The position numbers and the translations under genes were made by a program. 52,240 bases of DNA from an uncultured Oscillospiraceae bacterium (GTDB lineage Bacteria > Bacillota > Clostridia > Oscillospirales > Oscillospiraceae), in the NCBI GenBank assembly GCA_947626265.1, contig CANQRM010000020.1:1-52240 (forward strand). The letters run 5' to 3'. The notes under the pieces are model-generated. The model had not been told where the DNA came from. It saw only the letters and a list, made by a program, of their open reading frames with translations, and searched no databases. This document shows positions 42,943-51,013 of the stretch, in pieces (positions within the stretch are counted from its first letter, which is position 1; each line of letters opens with the position of its first letter).

Positions 42943-43998
42943 TTACAGCACTATCAACTCTTTCGGGGCTTTTGTCAGATTTTCGGCCCCGCCGTCATGG
43001 AGCCACAGCATATCCTCGATGCGCACGCCGAACTTCCCCGGCAGGTATATGCCCGGCTCTGCGGAGATGACCGCCCCCTCCGGCAGCACGTCCTGACCGG
43101 CGGCGCCGGGGGTCTCGTGGATCTCCAGGCCCAGGCCGTGGCCGAAGCCGTGGCCGAAGTACTCCCCGTAGCCCGCGTCGGCGATGACCTTGGCGGCGGC
43201 GTTGTGGATATCTATGCCCACCGCCCCGGGAGCGGCGGCCTCGATGCCCGCCAGCTGCGCCCGCAGCACCACGTCGTACACGTGGCGCATCTCGTCGGTG
43301 GCGCGGCCCACCGCCACGGTGCGGGTCATGTCGGAGCAGTAGCCGTTATAAAGCGTGCCGAAGTCCATGGTGAGGAAGTCCCCGTCCCGGATGACCACGT
43401 CCCCAGGCACGCCGTGGGGCATGGAGCTCTTGGCCCCGGTGACCACGATGGGGTCGAAGGAGTTGCCCTCGCCGCCGTATTTATACATCCGGTAGACCAG
43501 CTCCGCGGCCACTTCCTTTTCCGTCATGCCCGGGCGGATGAGCCCCAGCACCTCGTCCAGGGCCTTCTCCGCGATGCGCTGGGCTTTGACGATGGAATCC
43601 ACCTCGTCCTGGTCCTTGCTGGCCCGCAGGGCGGTGAGGATGGTCTTTTCCTCCACCAAAGGCACGCCGGTGGCCTCTTCCAGCCACTTCCACTGGTCAT
43701 GGGAGAGCCGGTCGGGCATGGCGGCGGCGCGCTTGAGGCCGTTTTGGGCAAAGAGCTCTCCCAGCACCGCGCCCAGCTTCTTCTCCCGGGACACGCAGAG
43801 AACTTCCATGTCCTTGATCGCGGCGGTGGCCGCCTCCACGTACCGGGAGTCGGTGACGACCCAGGCCCTGTCCGGGGTGATGACGGCGGCGCCGTCGTCG
43901 ATGTGGAAGCCCGAGGCGTAGCGGATGCTCACTGCGTCGGTCATCACCAGGGCGGGCAGGTCTCCCAGGGCCTGCTGTATCTGCTTTACATGGGACAT
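42943..43998 (-). CDS. Xaa-Pro aminopeptidase, M24 family (PapA/YqhT-like)
   Basis: A 351-residue protein. The N-terminal creatinase-like domain (about 5-120) is followed by the M24 pita-bread domain. Two-metal ligands are in MDFGTLYNGYCSDMTRTV (two Asp), GHGFGHGLGLEIHE (His), ISAEPGIY (Glu) and RIEDML (Glu). It removes N-terminal residues before proline, in line with its place next to efp. The start at 43998 follows AAGGAG at good spacing; an upstream ATG at 44016 overlaps that site. Confidence 0.94.
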   Translation of the reverse strand: MSHVKQIQQALGDLPALVMTDAVSIRYASGFHIDDGAAVITPDRAWVVTDSRYVEAATAAIKDMEVLCVSREKKLGAVLGELFAQNGLKRAAAMPDRLSHDQWKWLEEATGVPLVEEKTILTALRASKDQDEVDSIVKAQRIAEKALDEVLGLIRPGMTEKEVAAELVYRMYKYGGEGNSFDPIVVTGAKSSMPHGVPGDVVIRDGDFLTMDFGTLYNGYCSDMTRTVAVGRATDEMRHVYDVVLRAQLAGIEAAAPGAVGIDIHNAAAKVIADAGYGEYFGHGFGHGLGLEIHETPGAAGQDVLPEGAVISAEPGIYLPGKFGVRIEDMLWLHDGGAENLTKAPKELIVL

Positions 43999-44012
43999 AA
44001 AGTTACGCTCCT

Positions 44013-44363
44013 TCATTCGATGTATGGTTCGATCTGTTCGTATAGGGCCGGGCCGATGCCCTCCACCTGCGTCACGTCCTCCGGGGCAGGGAAGGGGCCG
44101 TGCTCCTCCCGCCAGGCCACGATGCGCCCGGTCAGGGCGGGGCCCAAGCCGGGCAGGTCGTCCAGCTCCGCCTCCGTCGCGGTATTCAGGTCCAATGCCG
44201 CGGTCCCGGCGGCCAGAGCGGCGGTATCCACCGGCCCTGCCGCCATGGTCCGGGGCCGGTCGTCCAGGATATACCACCCCAGCGCCGCAGCCAAAAGCCC
44301 GGCCGCCAGGACCCACAGCACGGCGTTCAGGCGGGATGCATTTTTTCTGGAAGACTTTTGCAT
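44013..44363 (-). CDS. ComEA-like helix-hairpin-helix protein
   Basis: A 116-residue protein. A short basic N-terminus is followed by a membrane helix (about 10-28) and a C-terminal ComEA HhH domain (about 52-116: LDLNTATEAELDDLPGLGPA, then VEGIGPALYEQI). It should be anchored outward and bind DNA during uptake or, more generally, at the envelope. The usual SLBB domain of full ComEA is missing. No clear Shine-Dalgarno precedes ATG 44363; the region is AT-rich. The gene is the first of the minus-strand cluster leading to efp. Confidence 0.82.
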   Translation of the reverse strand: MQKSSRKNASRLNAVLWVLAAGLLAAALGWYILDDRPRTMAAGPVDTAALAAGTAALDLNTATEAELDDLPGLGPALTGRIVAWREEHGPFPAPEDVTQVEGIGPALYEQIEPYIE

Positions 44364-44393
44364 ATATTCAATGATATTTAATAAAAAACAAGG

Positions 44394-44424
44394 TTGCTTT
44401 TCTCCGGCTTTTTTTCTATAATAG
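44394..44424. promoter_or_regulatory. Divergent promoter region, shared -10 palindrome
   Basis: Plus strand: TTGCTT (44394-44399), 17-bp spacer, TATAAT (44417-44422). The -10 lies in CTATAATAG (44416-44424), which also reads TATTAT on the minus strand, 55 bp before the ComEA-like ATG. The two transcripts may compete for one site. Confidence 0.6.
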
Positions 44425-44484
44425 GTAAGAACGGCTTTCGATATCGCGCTACACATATCATATCACAGTTTTCCGGAGAATGAC

Positions 44485-46134
44485 ATGAAAAAATACAGGC
44501 TTTTGTCCCTCCTTCTCATACTGTCGCTGTTTGCCTGCCTGCTGCCCGTCCAGGCCCTGGCCCTGGATGAGCCGGAGACCGTGGCCCGCTCCGCCGTGCT
44601 CATCGACGCGGACACCGGCGACATCCTCTACCAGAAAAACGGGGACCTGACCATGTTCCCCGGGGGACTTACCATGCTCATGACGGCGCTGCTGGTGGCG
44701 GAGGCCATCGACGTGGGAAGCCTGAACCTCTCCGACGAGGTCACCGCCTCGGAGAACTTCCGCTACAACCTGAGCGAGGAGAGCATCACCGCGGACCCCG
44801 CCGTGGTGCCCGGCGAAAAGCTGACGGTGGAGGAACTTCTCTACTGCTCCCTGCTCCGGTCCTCGGCGGACACCTGCAACATGCTGGCTGAGCGGGTGGG
44901 CGGCACGGTGGACGGCTTCGTGGAGGCCATGAACCGGCGGGCCCAGGAGCTGGGCTGCACCAACACCCACTTCGCCAACGCCAACGGCCAGGCCGTCGCC
45001 GGCGGCGAGAACCATCAGACCACGGCCCATGACCTGGCCCTCATCTGCCGCCAGCTGGTGACGAAGCCCGCCATCCTGGCCGTGAGCCGGGCGGCCAGCT
45101 ATACCATCGGCGCCACGGAGGTGGCGGGAAGCCGCACCGTGTATAACGCAAACTACCTCCTGGACCCCACCAGCGAGTTTTACTATCAGCACGCCTACGG
45201 CCTGAAGACCGGCTATTCCGCCGCCCTGGGCAACTGCCTGGTGGCCGCGGCGGACCTGAACGAGGTGAACGTGGTGGCGGTCATCCTGGGCTGCCCGGAA
45301 AACGGCGACCAGTTCCGGGACGCCATCACCCTCTTCGACTGGGCCTTCGATAACTACAGCTACCGCCAGATATTGAGCCCCATGGACACCCTGGACACCG
45401 TGGAGGTGTCCACGGGCAGTCCCTCCAGCATCGGCGTGCGGGCGGAGACGGCCGTGAGCCTGCTCCTTCCCAACGACCAGGAGCTGGGCGACGTGGAGTA
45501 CGCCATCCAGTACGCCCATGAGCAGTCCGGCACGGAGCTGGAAGCGCCCATCAGCGCCGGGGAATACTTGGGCACGGTGACGGTCCGGGTGGACGGGGAG
45601 GACCACGGCACGGTCCGCCTGGTGGCGGCCGCCAGCTCCGATATCTCCCGCCTCGACTACCTGCAGACCCAGCTCAAGGGCATGATCCAGACCCCCGCCG
45701 TCCGGCAGATATTGACCATTCTGGTCATCATCTTCGGGGTGTATCTGCTTTTGACGGTCATATACTTCATCCAGCGGATGCACCACCTGCACACCCTGCG
45801 CCGCGCCCGGAAGGAGCGGGCGGCGTCCCGGGCCCGGCAGGAGGCCCAGTGGCTGGACGTGCCCCGGGAGGAAGAGCCCGCGGGGTACATTGACGAGCCC
45901 CCGGCCCGGTATGCCGAGCCGGAGGAAGAGGACTATGAGGACGAGGTGCCGGAGGAGCCCAGCGGCCGGTACGGCGGCCGCCATGCCGGCGGCGCACGCC
46001 GGGCGGCCCCGCCGGAGGAAGAGGAATATGAAGACGAGGCGCCGGAGGACGCAGAGCCGGAGGAGGACGATATCCCCGGCATCGTGGAGCCGGGAGACGA
46101 CATAGACGAATTTTTCCGCCACTATAAGCTCTGA
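44485..46134 (+). CDS. DacF-like D-Ala-D-Ala carboxypeptidase homologue lacking catalytic residues (pseudoenzyme), with cytoplasmic acidic tail
   Basis: A 549-residue protein. Signal peptide (about 1-26), then a peptidase S11/PBP5-like domain (about 33-280). Where active enzymes have SxxK (PASTTKIMT), this protein reads PGGLTMLMT: Ser is G61 and Lys is M64. The SxN motif is S127-A-D129. K241-T-G243 is intact. A C-terminal domain (about 290-385) and one membrane helix (about 409-429) follow, then a 120-residue Glu/Asp/Pro/Arg tail predicted inside the cell. The frame is open throughout with normal codon use, so this is not a decayed gene. Transpeptidase or carboxypeptidase chemistry is not expected; a scaffolding, muropeptide-binding or signalling role is inferred. 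It overlaps a LURP-one frame and probably forms an operon with it. Confidence 0.9.
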   Translation: MKKYRLLSLLLILSLFACLLPVQALALDEPETVARSAVLIDADTGDILYQKNGDLTMFPGGLTMLMTALLVAEAIDVGSLNLSDEVTASENFRYNLSEESITADPAVVPGEKLTVEELLYCSLLRSSADTCNMLAERVGGTVDGFVEAMNRRAQELGCTNTHFANANGQAVAGGENHQTTAHDLALICRQLVTKPAILAVSRAASYTIGATEVAGSRTVYNANYLLDPTSEFYYQHAYGLKTGYSAALGNCLVAAADLNEVNVVAVILGCPENGDQFRDAITLFDWAFDNYSYRQILSPMDTLDTVEVSTGSPSSIGVRAETAVSLLLPNDQELGDVEYAIQYAHEQSGTELEAPISAGEYLGTVTVRVDGEDHGTVRLVAAASSDISRLDYLQTQLKGMIQTPAVRQILTILVIIFGVYLLLTVIYFIQRMHHLHTLRRARKERAASRARQEAQWLDVPREEEPAGYIDEPPARYAEPEEEDYEDEVPEEPSGRYGGRHAGGARRAAPPEEEEYEDEAPEDAEPEEDDIPGIVEPGDDIDEFFRHYKL

Positions 46135-46154
46135 TGCTACAGGAGGGCCATGAG

Positions 46155-46700
46155 ATGCTGCTGCATACCAAGGCGAAGATGCTGTCCATCCACGACAAGG
46201 TGGAGGTGCTGAACGAGGCGGATGAGGTGGTGTATTCCGCCGAGAGCAAGGTGCTGTCCATCCACCACGCCACCACCGTCCGGGACGGCCAGGGCCGGGA
46301 GGTGGCCAAGATCACCCAGAAGCCCATCTCTCTCCACGAGACCCACGACATCGAGATGGCCGACGGGGAGAAGATCGAGCTTCGTACAGAGCTGTTCCAC
46401 GTGATGAAGGACGTCATCGACCTGGAGGGCCTGGGCTGGCAGCTCCACGGCGACGTCCTGGAGCACAATTACGAGATCGTGAACCAGCTCGGCGCGGTCA
46501 TCGCCGCCGCCCATCACAAGTGGGTGTCCGTCCATGACGTGTACTACATCGACGTGATGGACGAGAGCCAGGCGGACAAAATAGTTTGCGTGTACCTGGC
46601 CCTGGAGCAGATCATCCGCATGCGGGAGCTGCAGCGGGCCAACGCCGCCGGCGGGACCGCCGCCGCGGCCGGAACGGCTGACCGGAACGACCAAAACTAA
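46155..46700 (+). CDS. LURP-one-related (tubby C-terminal-like) protein
   Basis: A 181-residue protein. Repeated beta-strand pattern with KVLSIHHATTVRDGQGREVA and HDIEMADGEKIELRTELFHV, matching the LURP-one/YxjI fold; the central helix is VMKDVIDLEG-like. An Ala-rich C-terminal tail follows. Bacterial members have no settled function; the fold resembles phospholipid-binding scramblases. The ATG at 46155 has AGGAGGG seven bases upstream and was preferred over ATG 46134, which overlaps the previous stop. It is the second gene behind the DacF-like pseudoenzyme. Confidence 0.86.
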   Translation: MLLHTKAKMLSIHDKVEVLNEADEVVYSAESKVLSIHHATTVRDGQGREVAKITQKPISLHETHDIEMADGEKIELRTELFHVMKDVIDLEGLGWQLHGDVLEHNYEIVNQLGAVIAAAHHKWVSVHDVYYIDVMDESQADKIVCVYLALEQIIRMRELQRANAAGGTAAAAGTADRNDQN

Positions 46701-46715
46701 AAGCGGAACCATTAC

Positions 46716-46746
46716 GCCCCCGCTGACACGAAGCGGGGGCTTTTCC
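46716..46746 (+). terminator. Terminator of the DacF-like/LURP-one operon
   Basis: GCCCCCGCT (46716-46724) and AGCGGGGGC (46732-46740), 7-nt loop, then TTTTCC. Confidence 0.88.
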
Positions 46747-46759
46747 TTGGAGGAGAGAA

Positions 46760-48409
46760 GTGAACATACTCTATGACTGCCGGGACAAGGCGGATAAAAC
46801 CCCCTTCGGCCCCGTGAAGACGGGGCAGGCGTGCCATATCCGCATCCGCATCCCGGCCCAGTGCGGCGCGTACCGCGTCGTCCTCACCGCCGACGGGCTG
46901 AAAGAGGAGCTTACGAAACAGGGGACCGCCGGGTCCTATGATGTCTTTGCAGGGGCGTTCACGCCCACGGAGACAGGGCTTTATTTCTACAAATTCCACA
47001 TCTGGGACAAGAACGGGGACTATGACCTCTATAAGGCCGGGGACGGCACCAACATGGAGGCCGGGGACCTGTGGCAGCTGTCCGTGCTCCCGGCGGACTA
47101 TGACCCGCCGGAGGATTACCGGGGCGTGGTGTACTATCAGATATTCCCCGACCGGTTTTTCAAGAGCGGGAAGTGCGACCTCGCGGAAAAGCTGCACCCC
47201 TATACCGTCCGGAAATTCGACACCTTCGTGCCCCGGGCAAAAAACGCCACCGACTTCGCCGGGGGCAACCTGCGGGGCATCATGGAAAAGCTGGACTACA
47301 TCGCGGGCCTCGGCGTGAAGGTCATCTACTTAAACCCCATCGTCATGGCCTGGTCCAACCACCGCTACGACGCGGCGGACTATATGCGGGTGGACCCCAT
47401 GCTGGGCACGGAGGAGGACTTCACCGCCCTGTGCCGGGCGGCCCATGAGAAGGGCATGCGCATCGTGCTGGACGGGGTGTTCTCCCACACCGGCAGCCAC
47501 AGCAAGTACTTCGACGCCACTGGTGAGTTCGGTGGGGGCGCTGTGTCGGCCGGACCCGCCTCTCCCTATTATAAGTGGTACGATTTTCAGGAATTTCCCC
47601 GGAAATATACGGCCTGGTGGGGCGTGGAGGTGATGCCCTGCGTCAACGAGCTGGACCCGGACTACATGGAATACATCCTGGGCGAGGAGGGCGTGGTGGC
47701 CACCTGGCTGCGCCGGGGAGCGGACGGGTTCCGCCTGGACGTGGCCGACGAGATACCGGACGAATTCCTGGCCGCCCTGCGAAAGCGGGTGAAGGCGGTG
47801 AAGCCCGACGCCGTGGTCATCGGCGAGGTCTGGGAGGACGCCTCCAACAAGATAAGCTACTCCGTACGCCGGAAATATTTCACCGGCGCGGAGCTGGACG
47901 GGGTCATCAACTACCCCTTCCGCACGGCGATACTGAACTTCGCCGCCGGAAAGGACGGGGGCGAGGCCTTGGCGGAGACGGTCCGGACCCTGGCCGAGCA
48001 CTATCCCGCCGCCGCGCTGGACTGCACCATGGCGGTGCTGGGCACCCACGACACCGAGCGGGTGGGCACGATGCTGCCGGAGAAAAACGCCCGCCGGACG
48101 GCGGCCTTCCTCCAGTTCGCCCTGCCGGGCAGCCCGGTCATCTACTACGGGGACGAAGCGGGCCTCACCGGGGGCAAGGACCCCATGAACCGCCTGCCCT
48201 ATCCCTGGGGCCGGGAGGATGAGGAATTGATCGCCCTCTACCGGGAGCTGGCGGGGCTCAAAAACGCCCATCCCGCCCTGCGGACAGGGGATATCCGCTT
48301 CGAGGCCGCGAGGGACGGGGTGATCCAGTTCACCCGCCGGTGCGAGGCCGAGGCGGTCCGGTGCCGGGTGGACCGGGCCACGGGAAGCTACAGCGTGGAA
48401 GTCATATAA
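46760..48409 (+). CDS. GH13 family alpha-glucan hydrolase (neopullulanase/maltogenic amylase-like)
   Basis: A 549-residue protein. The N-terminal beta domain (about 1-118) resembles CBM34-like or starch-binding modules. The (beta/alpha)8 barrel includes YYQIFPDRF, VIYLNPI and DGVFSHTG. The catalytic nucleophile is D327 in GFRLDVADE, the acid/base E356 in GEVWED and the stabiliser D431 in GTHDTER. The short beta C-terminal domain is reduced. No signal peptide, so it should act on intracellular glucans or imported oligosaccharides, complementing glgP. GTG start behind GGAGGAGAG. Confidence 0.93.
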   Translation: MNILYDCRDKADKTPFGPVKTGQACHIRIRIPAQCGAYRVVLTADGLKEELTKQGTAGSYDVFAGAFTPTETGLYFYKFHIWDKNGDYDLYKAGDGTNMEAGDLWQLSVLPADYDPPEDYRGVVYYQIFPDRFFKSGKCDLAEKLHPYTVRKFDTFVPRAKNATDFAGGNLRGIMEKLDYIAGLGVKVIYLNPIVMAWSNHRYDAADYMRVDPMLGTEEDFTALCRAAHEKGMRIVLDGVFSHTGSHSKYFDATGEFGGGAVSAGPASPYYKWYDFQEFPRKYTAWWGVEVMPCVNELDPDYMEYILGEEGVVATWLRRGADGFRLDVADEIPDEFLAALRKRVKAVKPDAVVIGEVWEDASNKISYSVRRKYFTGAELDGVINYPFRTAILNFAAGKDGGEALAETVRTLAEHYPAAALDCTMAVLGTHDTERVGTMLPEKNARRTAAFLQFALPGSPVIYYGDEAGLTGGKDPMNRLPYPWGREDEELIALYRELAGLKNAHPALRTGDIRFEAARDGVIQFTRRCEAEAVRCRVDRATGSYSVEVI

Positions 48410-48424
48410 GAAGCTAATATTAAA

Positions 48425-48452
48425 AGAGCGCGCTCCCAATGGAGCGCGCTCT
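48425..48452. terminator. Terminator between GH13 and pseudokinase genes
   Basis: 12-bp arms AGAGCGCGCTCC (48425-48436) and GGAGCGCGCTCT (48441-48452). On the minus strand it is followed by TTTTAATATT; the plus strand has no T run right after it. Confidence 0.82.
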
Positions 48453-48465
48453 CCGCTTGTTTGCC

Positions 48466-50871
48466 TTAACTTCCGGTCACATAGCCCAGCTTTCCGGCGT
48501 AGGCGGCCGGATCGAAGGCGGAGGAGGACAAGCTGACATACTTCCAGGAGCCGTCCTGTTTCGTGAGCAGGACGATATCGTCTCCGGCCTTGGGGCTGCC
48601 GGAGGCCCAATGGCTGTCGCCAGTATAGAGGACCGACCCGTCGGACCAGCGCCAGCAGGCGCCCGAGGCGTCGTACTCCACGCCCAGCCAGGCGTATTCC
48701 ACGCCGCTGCCGCCGTTGTTGAGCTCCCGTGCCACGGCCTGGAAGTCATCCTCGGAGCGGATGACGGTGAGGCCGCCGCTGGCCTGAGCCTGGGCCTTGG
48801 CGTCGGCATAGGTCAGGTCGCCGCCGGTGACGGTGTACCGGGGCGCCGGGGCGGGGGTCGTGGTGCCCGGGGTCTCTTGTGGCGCGGGGGTGGCCGTGAC
48901 CGAGGGCGTGGGGTTGGTGGTGGAGAGATAGGTATTGGACACGTAGCCGGTGGTGCCCTTGAAGGTCACCCGGCTCCAGTTGCCGGATATGCCCGTGCGC
49001 TTCAGCTCATAGCCGGTGGAGGCGGAGCCGATGATGGGGTAGCTGGTGCCCGGGCCGGAGCGGACGTTCACGCCCACGCCGGTGATGTACACGGTGTCGT
49101 CGGCGGGGGAGACGGTATAGCCGGGGGTGGGGGTGGTGGATGTGCCGCCGCCGGAACCTGTGCCGGAGCCGCCGCCCCAGGACGTACCGCCGCCGGAGCC
49201 CGTACCGGAACCACCGCCCCAGGAGGTGCCGCCGCCGGAACCGGTACCGGAGCCGCCCGTCCCGGCGTTGCCGCCGGAGCCGGTGCCCGTGTTACCGGAG
49301 CCCGTGCCGGTGCTGCCTGTGCCGGTATTGCCGCCGGAGCCAGTGCCCGTATTGCCTGTACCGGTGTTATTGCCTGTACCGGTACCGCCCGCAGTGCCGC
49401 TGCCGGTGCCGGTACTGCCGGTCCCGGCGCCGCCGGTCGTTCCCACGATGCCCTCCAATGTGCCGGGGGCGGGGGTGACGATCACCGTGCCGTCGCTTGG
49501 CCGGGCGGAGGCGTCAGGGCTGGCCTCGGGGCTGGTCTTGGGCGTCGCCGTGGGCTTGGCGGTGGGCTTGGCGGTGGGAGAGGGCTCGGGGGTGATGACC
49601 ACCGGGGAGGGGGGCGCCTCTATGGCCGTCTGCTCCGTGGCCTCGGGGGACACCACGGGACTGCTGCCGCCGTTGCCGAATACCATGTAGCCCACGCCGC
49701 CCAGCAGGGCCGCCGCCGCGACGCCGCACAATATGGGCACCGCCTTGGACTTCTTCTTTTTGTTGGAGGCCACCGTGGGGGCCTTTTTGTCGGGGGAATG
49801 CTCAAAGTCCTTGCGGACCTTATACTCTTTCTTGGCCGTGGGGGCTGTATCCGCGCCCGCGGCGGCCATACCGGCCGCAGCCGCGCCGCCTGCCACACCT
49901 GCAGCGGCCGCCTCGTCGGCCGGGGTCTCATCCTCCCCGGCGGGGGCTTCCGCGCCCTCGCCCCCGGGAGAGGGGGCCTCGCCGTCGGCAGGGGCGTTCT
50001 CTTCCGCGGGCGCGTCCCCTTCCGCGGGGCTCTCCGCCCCGCCTTCGGGCGTTTCGCCGCCCTCCGCGGAGGCGCTGTCGTTTTCCTTGCTCGCCGCGGC
50101 CGCTGCTACAGCCGCGCCGCCTGCCGCCGCCAATCCGGCGGCCGCGGCCGCCAGGACCTGGTCGGCCTCCCGGAGCATCTCCTCGGCGGTCTCCTCGGGC
50201 ACGGGGGGCTCCTCCGCTATAGCCGCGGGGGCATCTTCCGCCGTTACAGCGGCGGCTTCCGCCTCGGGAGCGGCCTCATCTGCCGGGACAGCCGCGGCCG
50301 CGGCGTCCCCCTCCTTCTCGGGGCCCAGGGCCTCGTCCGTCCAGTGCAGGGCGAAGAGGAGCTCCTTGGGGGTGATATACCGGTCCTCCGGCTTGTAGGC
50401 CAATGCCTTTTCCAGCACCTTTTTCAAATCGCCGCTGACGCCCTCCGGGGCGGGGATGGCCTCGCCCTTCATCCGCCGGCGCAGGGCGGAGGCCCTGTCC
50501 TGGTTGGTCAGGTCATCCTTCTCCGGCTGGAAGGGGAGAAAGCCCTTATTGCACCCGGCATATATCATCAGACCCACGGAGAACACGTCCGCGGCGGCGG
50601 AGCTCTCCCCGTCCCAGAAGAACTCCGGGGCCAGGTACTCCACCTGGTTGGCGGGCCGCTGGGCCGCGGGGGTGGACATGGGCATGCCGAGGACAGCCTT
50701 GCCGTCCCCGTCCAGCGTCACGTTCCCCGGCCACACGCCCCCGTGGAACCGCTCCGGGTCCCCGGGCAGCTGCTCGCACAGCTCCATGGCCGCTTTTACC
50801 GCCTGTTCCGGCGTCGTCTGGCACAGATACCCCGCCAGAGAGGCCGCCGGATTCATCTCCGTATCCGTCAT
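48466..50871 (-). CDS. Pseudokinase - transmembrane - SH3b - C-type-lectin-like fusion protein
   Basis: An 801-residue protein. Residues 1-180 look like a Ser/Thr kinase C-lobe without an N-lobe. The catalytic loop reads HGGVWPGNV (43-51) instead of HRDLKPxN, and no DFG follows. YLAPEFF (79-85), ADVFSVGLMIY and KPEDRY are kept. About 185-365 is Ala/Glu/Pro-rich. A lysine patch is followed by one membrane helix (about 376-397), a Pro/Thr linker and Gly/Thr/Ser tandem repeats (about 477-580). An SH3b domain (about 585-650, with VNVRSGPGTSYPIIG) and a C-terminal C-type-lectin-like domain (about 677-801, with YAWLGVEY and WRWSDGS) close the protein. The layout mirrors PASTA-kinase receptors with different outer domains and a dead kinase. 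ATG 50871 follows AAAGGTG. Confidence 0.88.
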   Translation of the reverse strand: MTDTEMNPAASLAGYLCQTTPEQAVKAAMELCEQLPGDPERFHGGVWPGNVTLDGDGKAVLGMPMSTPAAQRPANQVEYLAPEFFWDGESSAAADVFSVGLMIYAGCNKGFLPFQPEKDDLTNQDRASALRRRMKGEAIPAPEGVSGDLKKVLEKALAYKPEDRYITPKELLFALHWTDEALGPEKEGDAAAAAVPADEAAPEAEAAAVTAEDAPAAIAEEPPVPEETAEEMLREADQVLAAAAAGLAAAGGAAVAAAAASKENDSASAEGGETPEGGAESPAEGDAPAEENAPADGEAPSPGGEGAEAPAGEDETPADEAAAAGVAGGAAAAGMAAAGADTAPTAKKEYKVRKDFEHSPDKKAPTVASNKKKKSKAVPILCGVAAAALLGGVGYMVFGNGGSSPVVSPEATEQTAIEAPPSPVVITPEPSPTAKPTAKPTATPKTSPEASPDASARPSDGTVIVTPAPGTLEGIVGTTGGAGTGSTGTGSGTAGGTGTGNNTGTGNTGTGSGGNTGTGSTGTGSGNTGTGSGGNAGTGGSGTGSGGGTSWGGGSGTGSGGGTSWGGGSGTGSGGGTSTTPTPGYTVSPADDTVYITGVGVNVRSGPGTSYPIIGSASTGYELKRTGISGNWSRVTFKGTTGYVSNTYLSTTNPTPSVTATPAPQETPGTTTPAPAPRYTVTGGDLTYADAKAQAQASGGLTVIRSEDDFQAVARELNNGGSGVEYAWLGVEYDASGACWRWSDGSVLYTGDSHWASGSPKAGDDIVLLTKQDGSWKYVSLSSSAFDPAAYAGKLGYVTGS
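49142..49257 (-). repeat. 42-bp tandem repeat inside the fusion gene
   Basis: Two full copies (49142-49183, 49184-49225) and a partial third (49226-49257) encode GGGTSWGGGSGTGS-type 14-residue units in the outer linker. The copies differ at third codon positions while the peptide stays the same. Confidence 0.88.
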
Positions 50872-50923
50872 TGCGATCACCTTTGCTCCCAGAAAAGTTA
50901 CAATTTGGTTACGATATGAAACA

Positions 50924-50952
50924 AACTTAACACAAATAAAACAAAATGTCAA
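50924..50952 (-). promoter_or_regulatory. Probable promoter of the fusion gene
   Basis: On the minus strand: TTGACA (50947-50952), 17-bp AT-rich spacer, TAAGTT (50924-50929), a weak -10. The leader is about 45 nt. Confidence 0.5.
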
Positions 50953-50960
50953 CAGATAAT

Positions 50961-50998
50961 TGAAAAAAGAATGCCGCAGGCACTGCCTGCGGCATTCT
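50961..50998 (-). terminator. cysS terminator
   Basis: 15-bp arms AGAATGCCGCAGGCA (50968-50982) and TGCCTGCGGCATTCT (50984-50998), followed on the minus strand by TTTTTTCAATT. The core is shared with the terminator at 24859-24888. Confidence 0.92.
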
Positions 50999-51013
50999 CA
51001 GTTGTTTTTTGGC

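Noticed and set aside
44641-44700. Loss of SxxK in the DacF-like gene as a sequencing or frameshift artefact
   Set aside because: The flanking residues align without gaps in the same frame, and two separate codons (GGA for Ser, ATG for Lys) would both have to be wrong.
44458-46122. 554-codon minus-strand frame opposite the DacF-like gene
   Set aside because: Antisense shadow; the plus-strand frame has signal peptide, KTG motif and SD site.
49142-49257. Regularly spaced GC-rich repeats that could suggest a CRISPR array
   Set aside because: Direct 42-bp tandem repeats without spacers, in frame inside a protein gene. No CRISPR array or cas gene is seen anywhere in the window.
48439-50919. 826-codon plus-strand frame opposite the fusion gene
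   Set aside because: Gly/Ala/Arg low-complexity product; crosses a terminator; the minus strand has clear domains.
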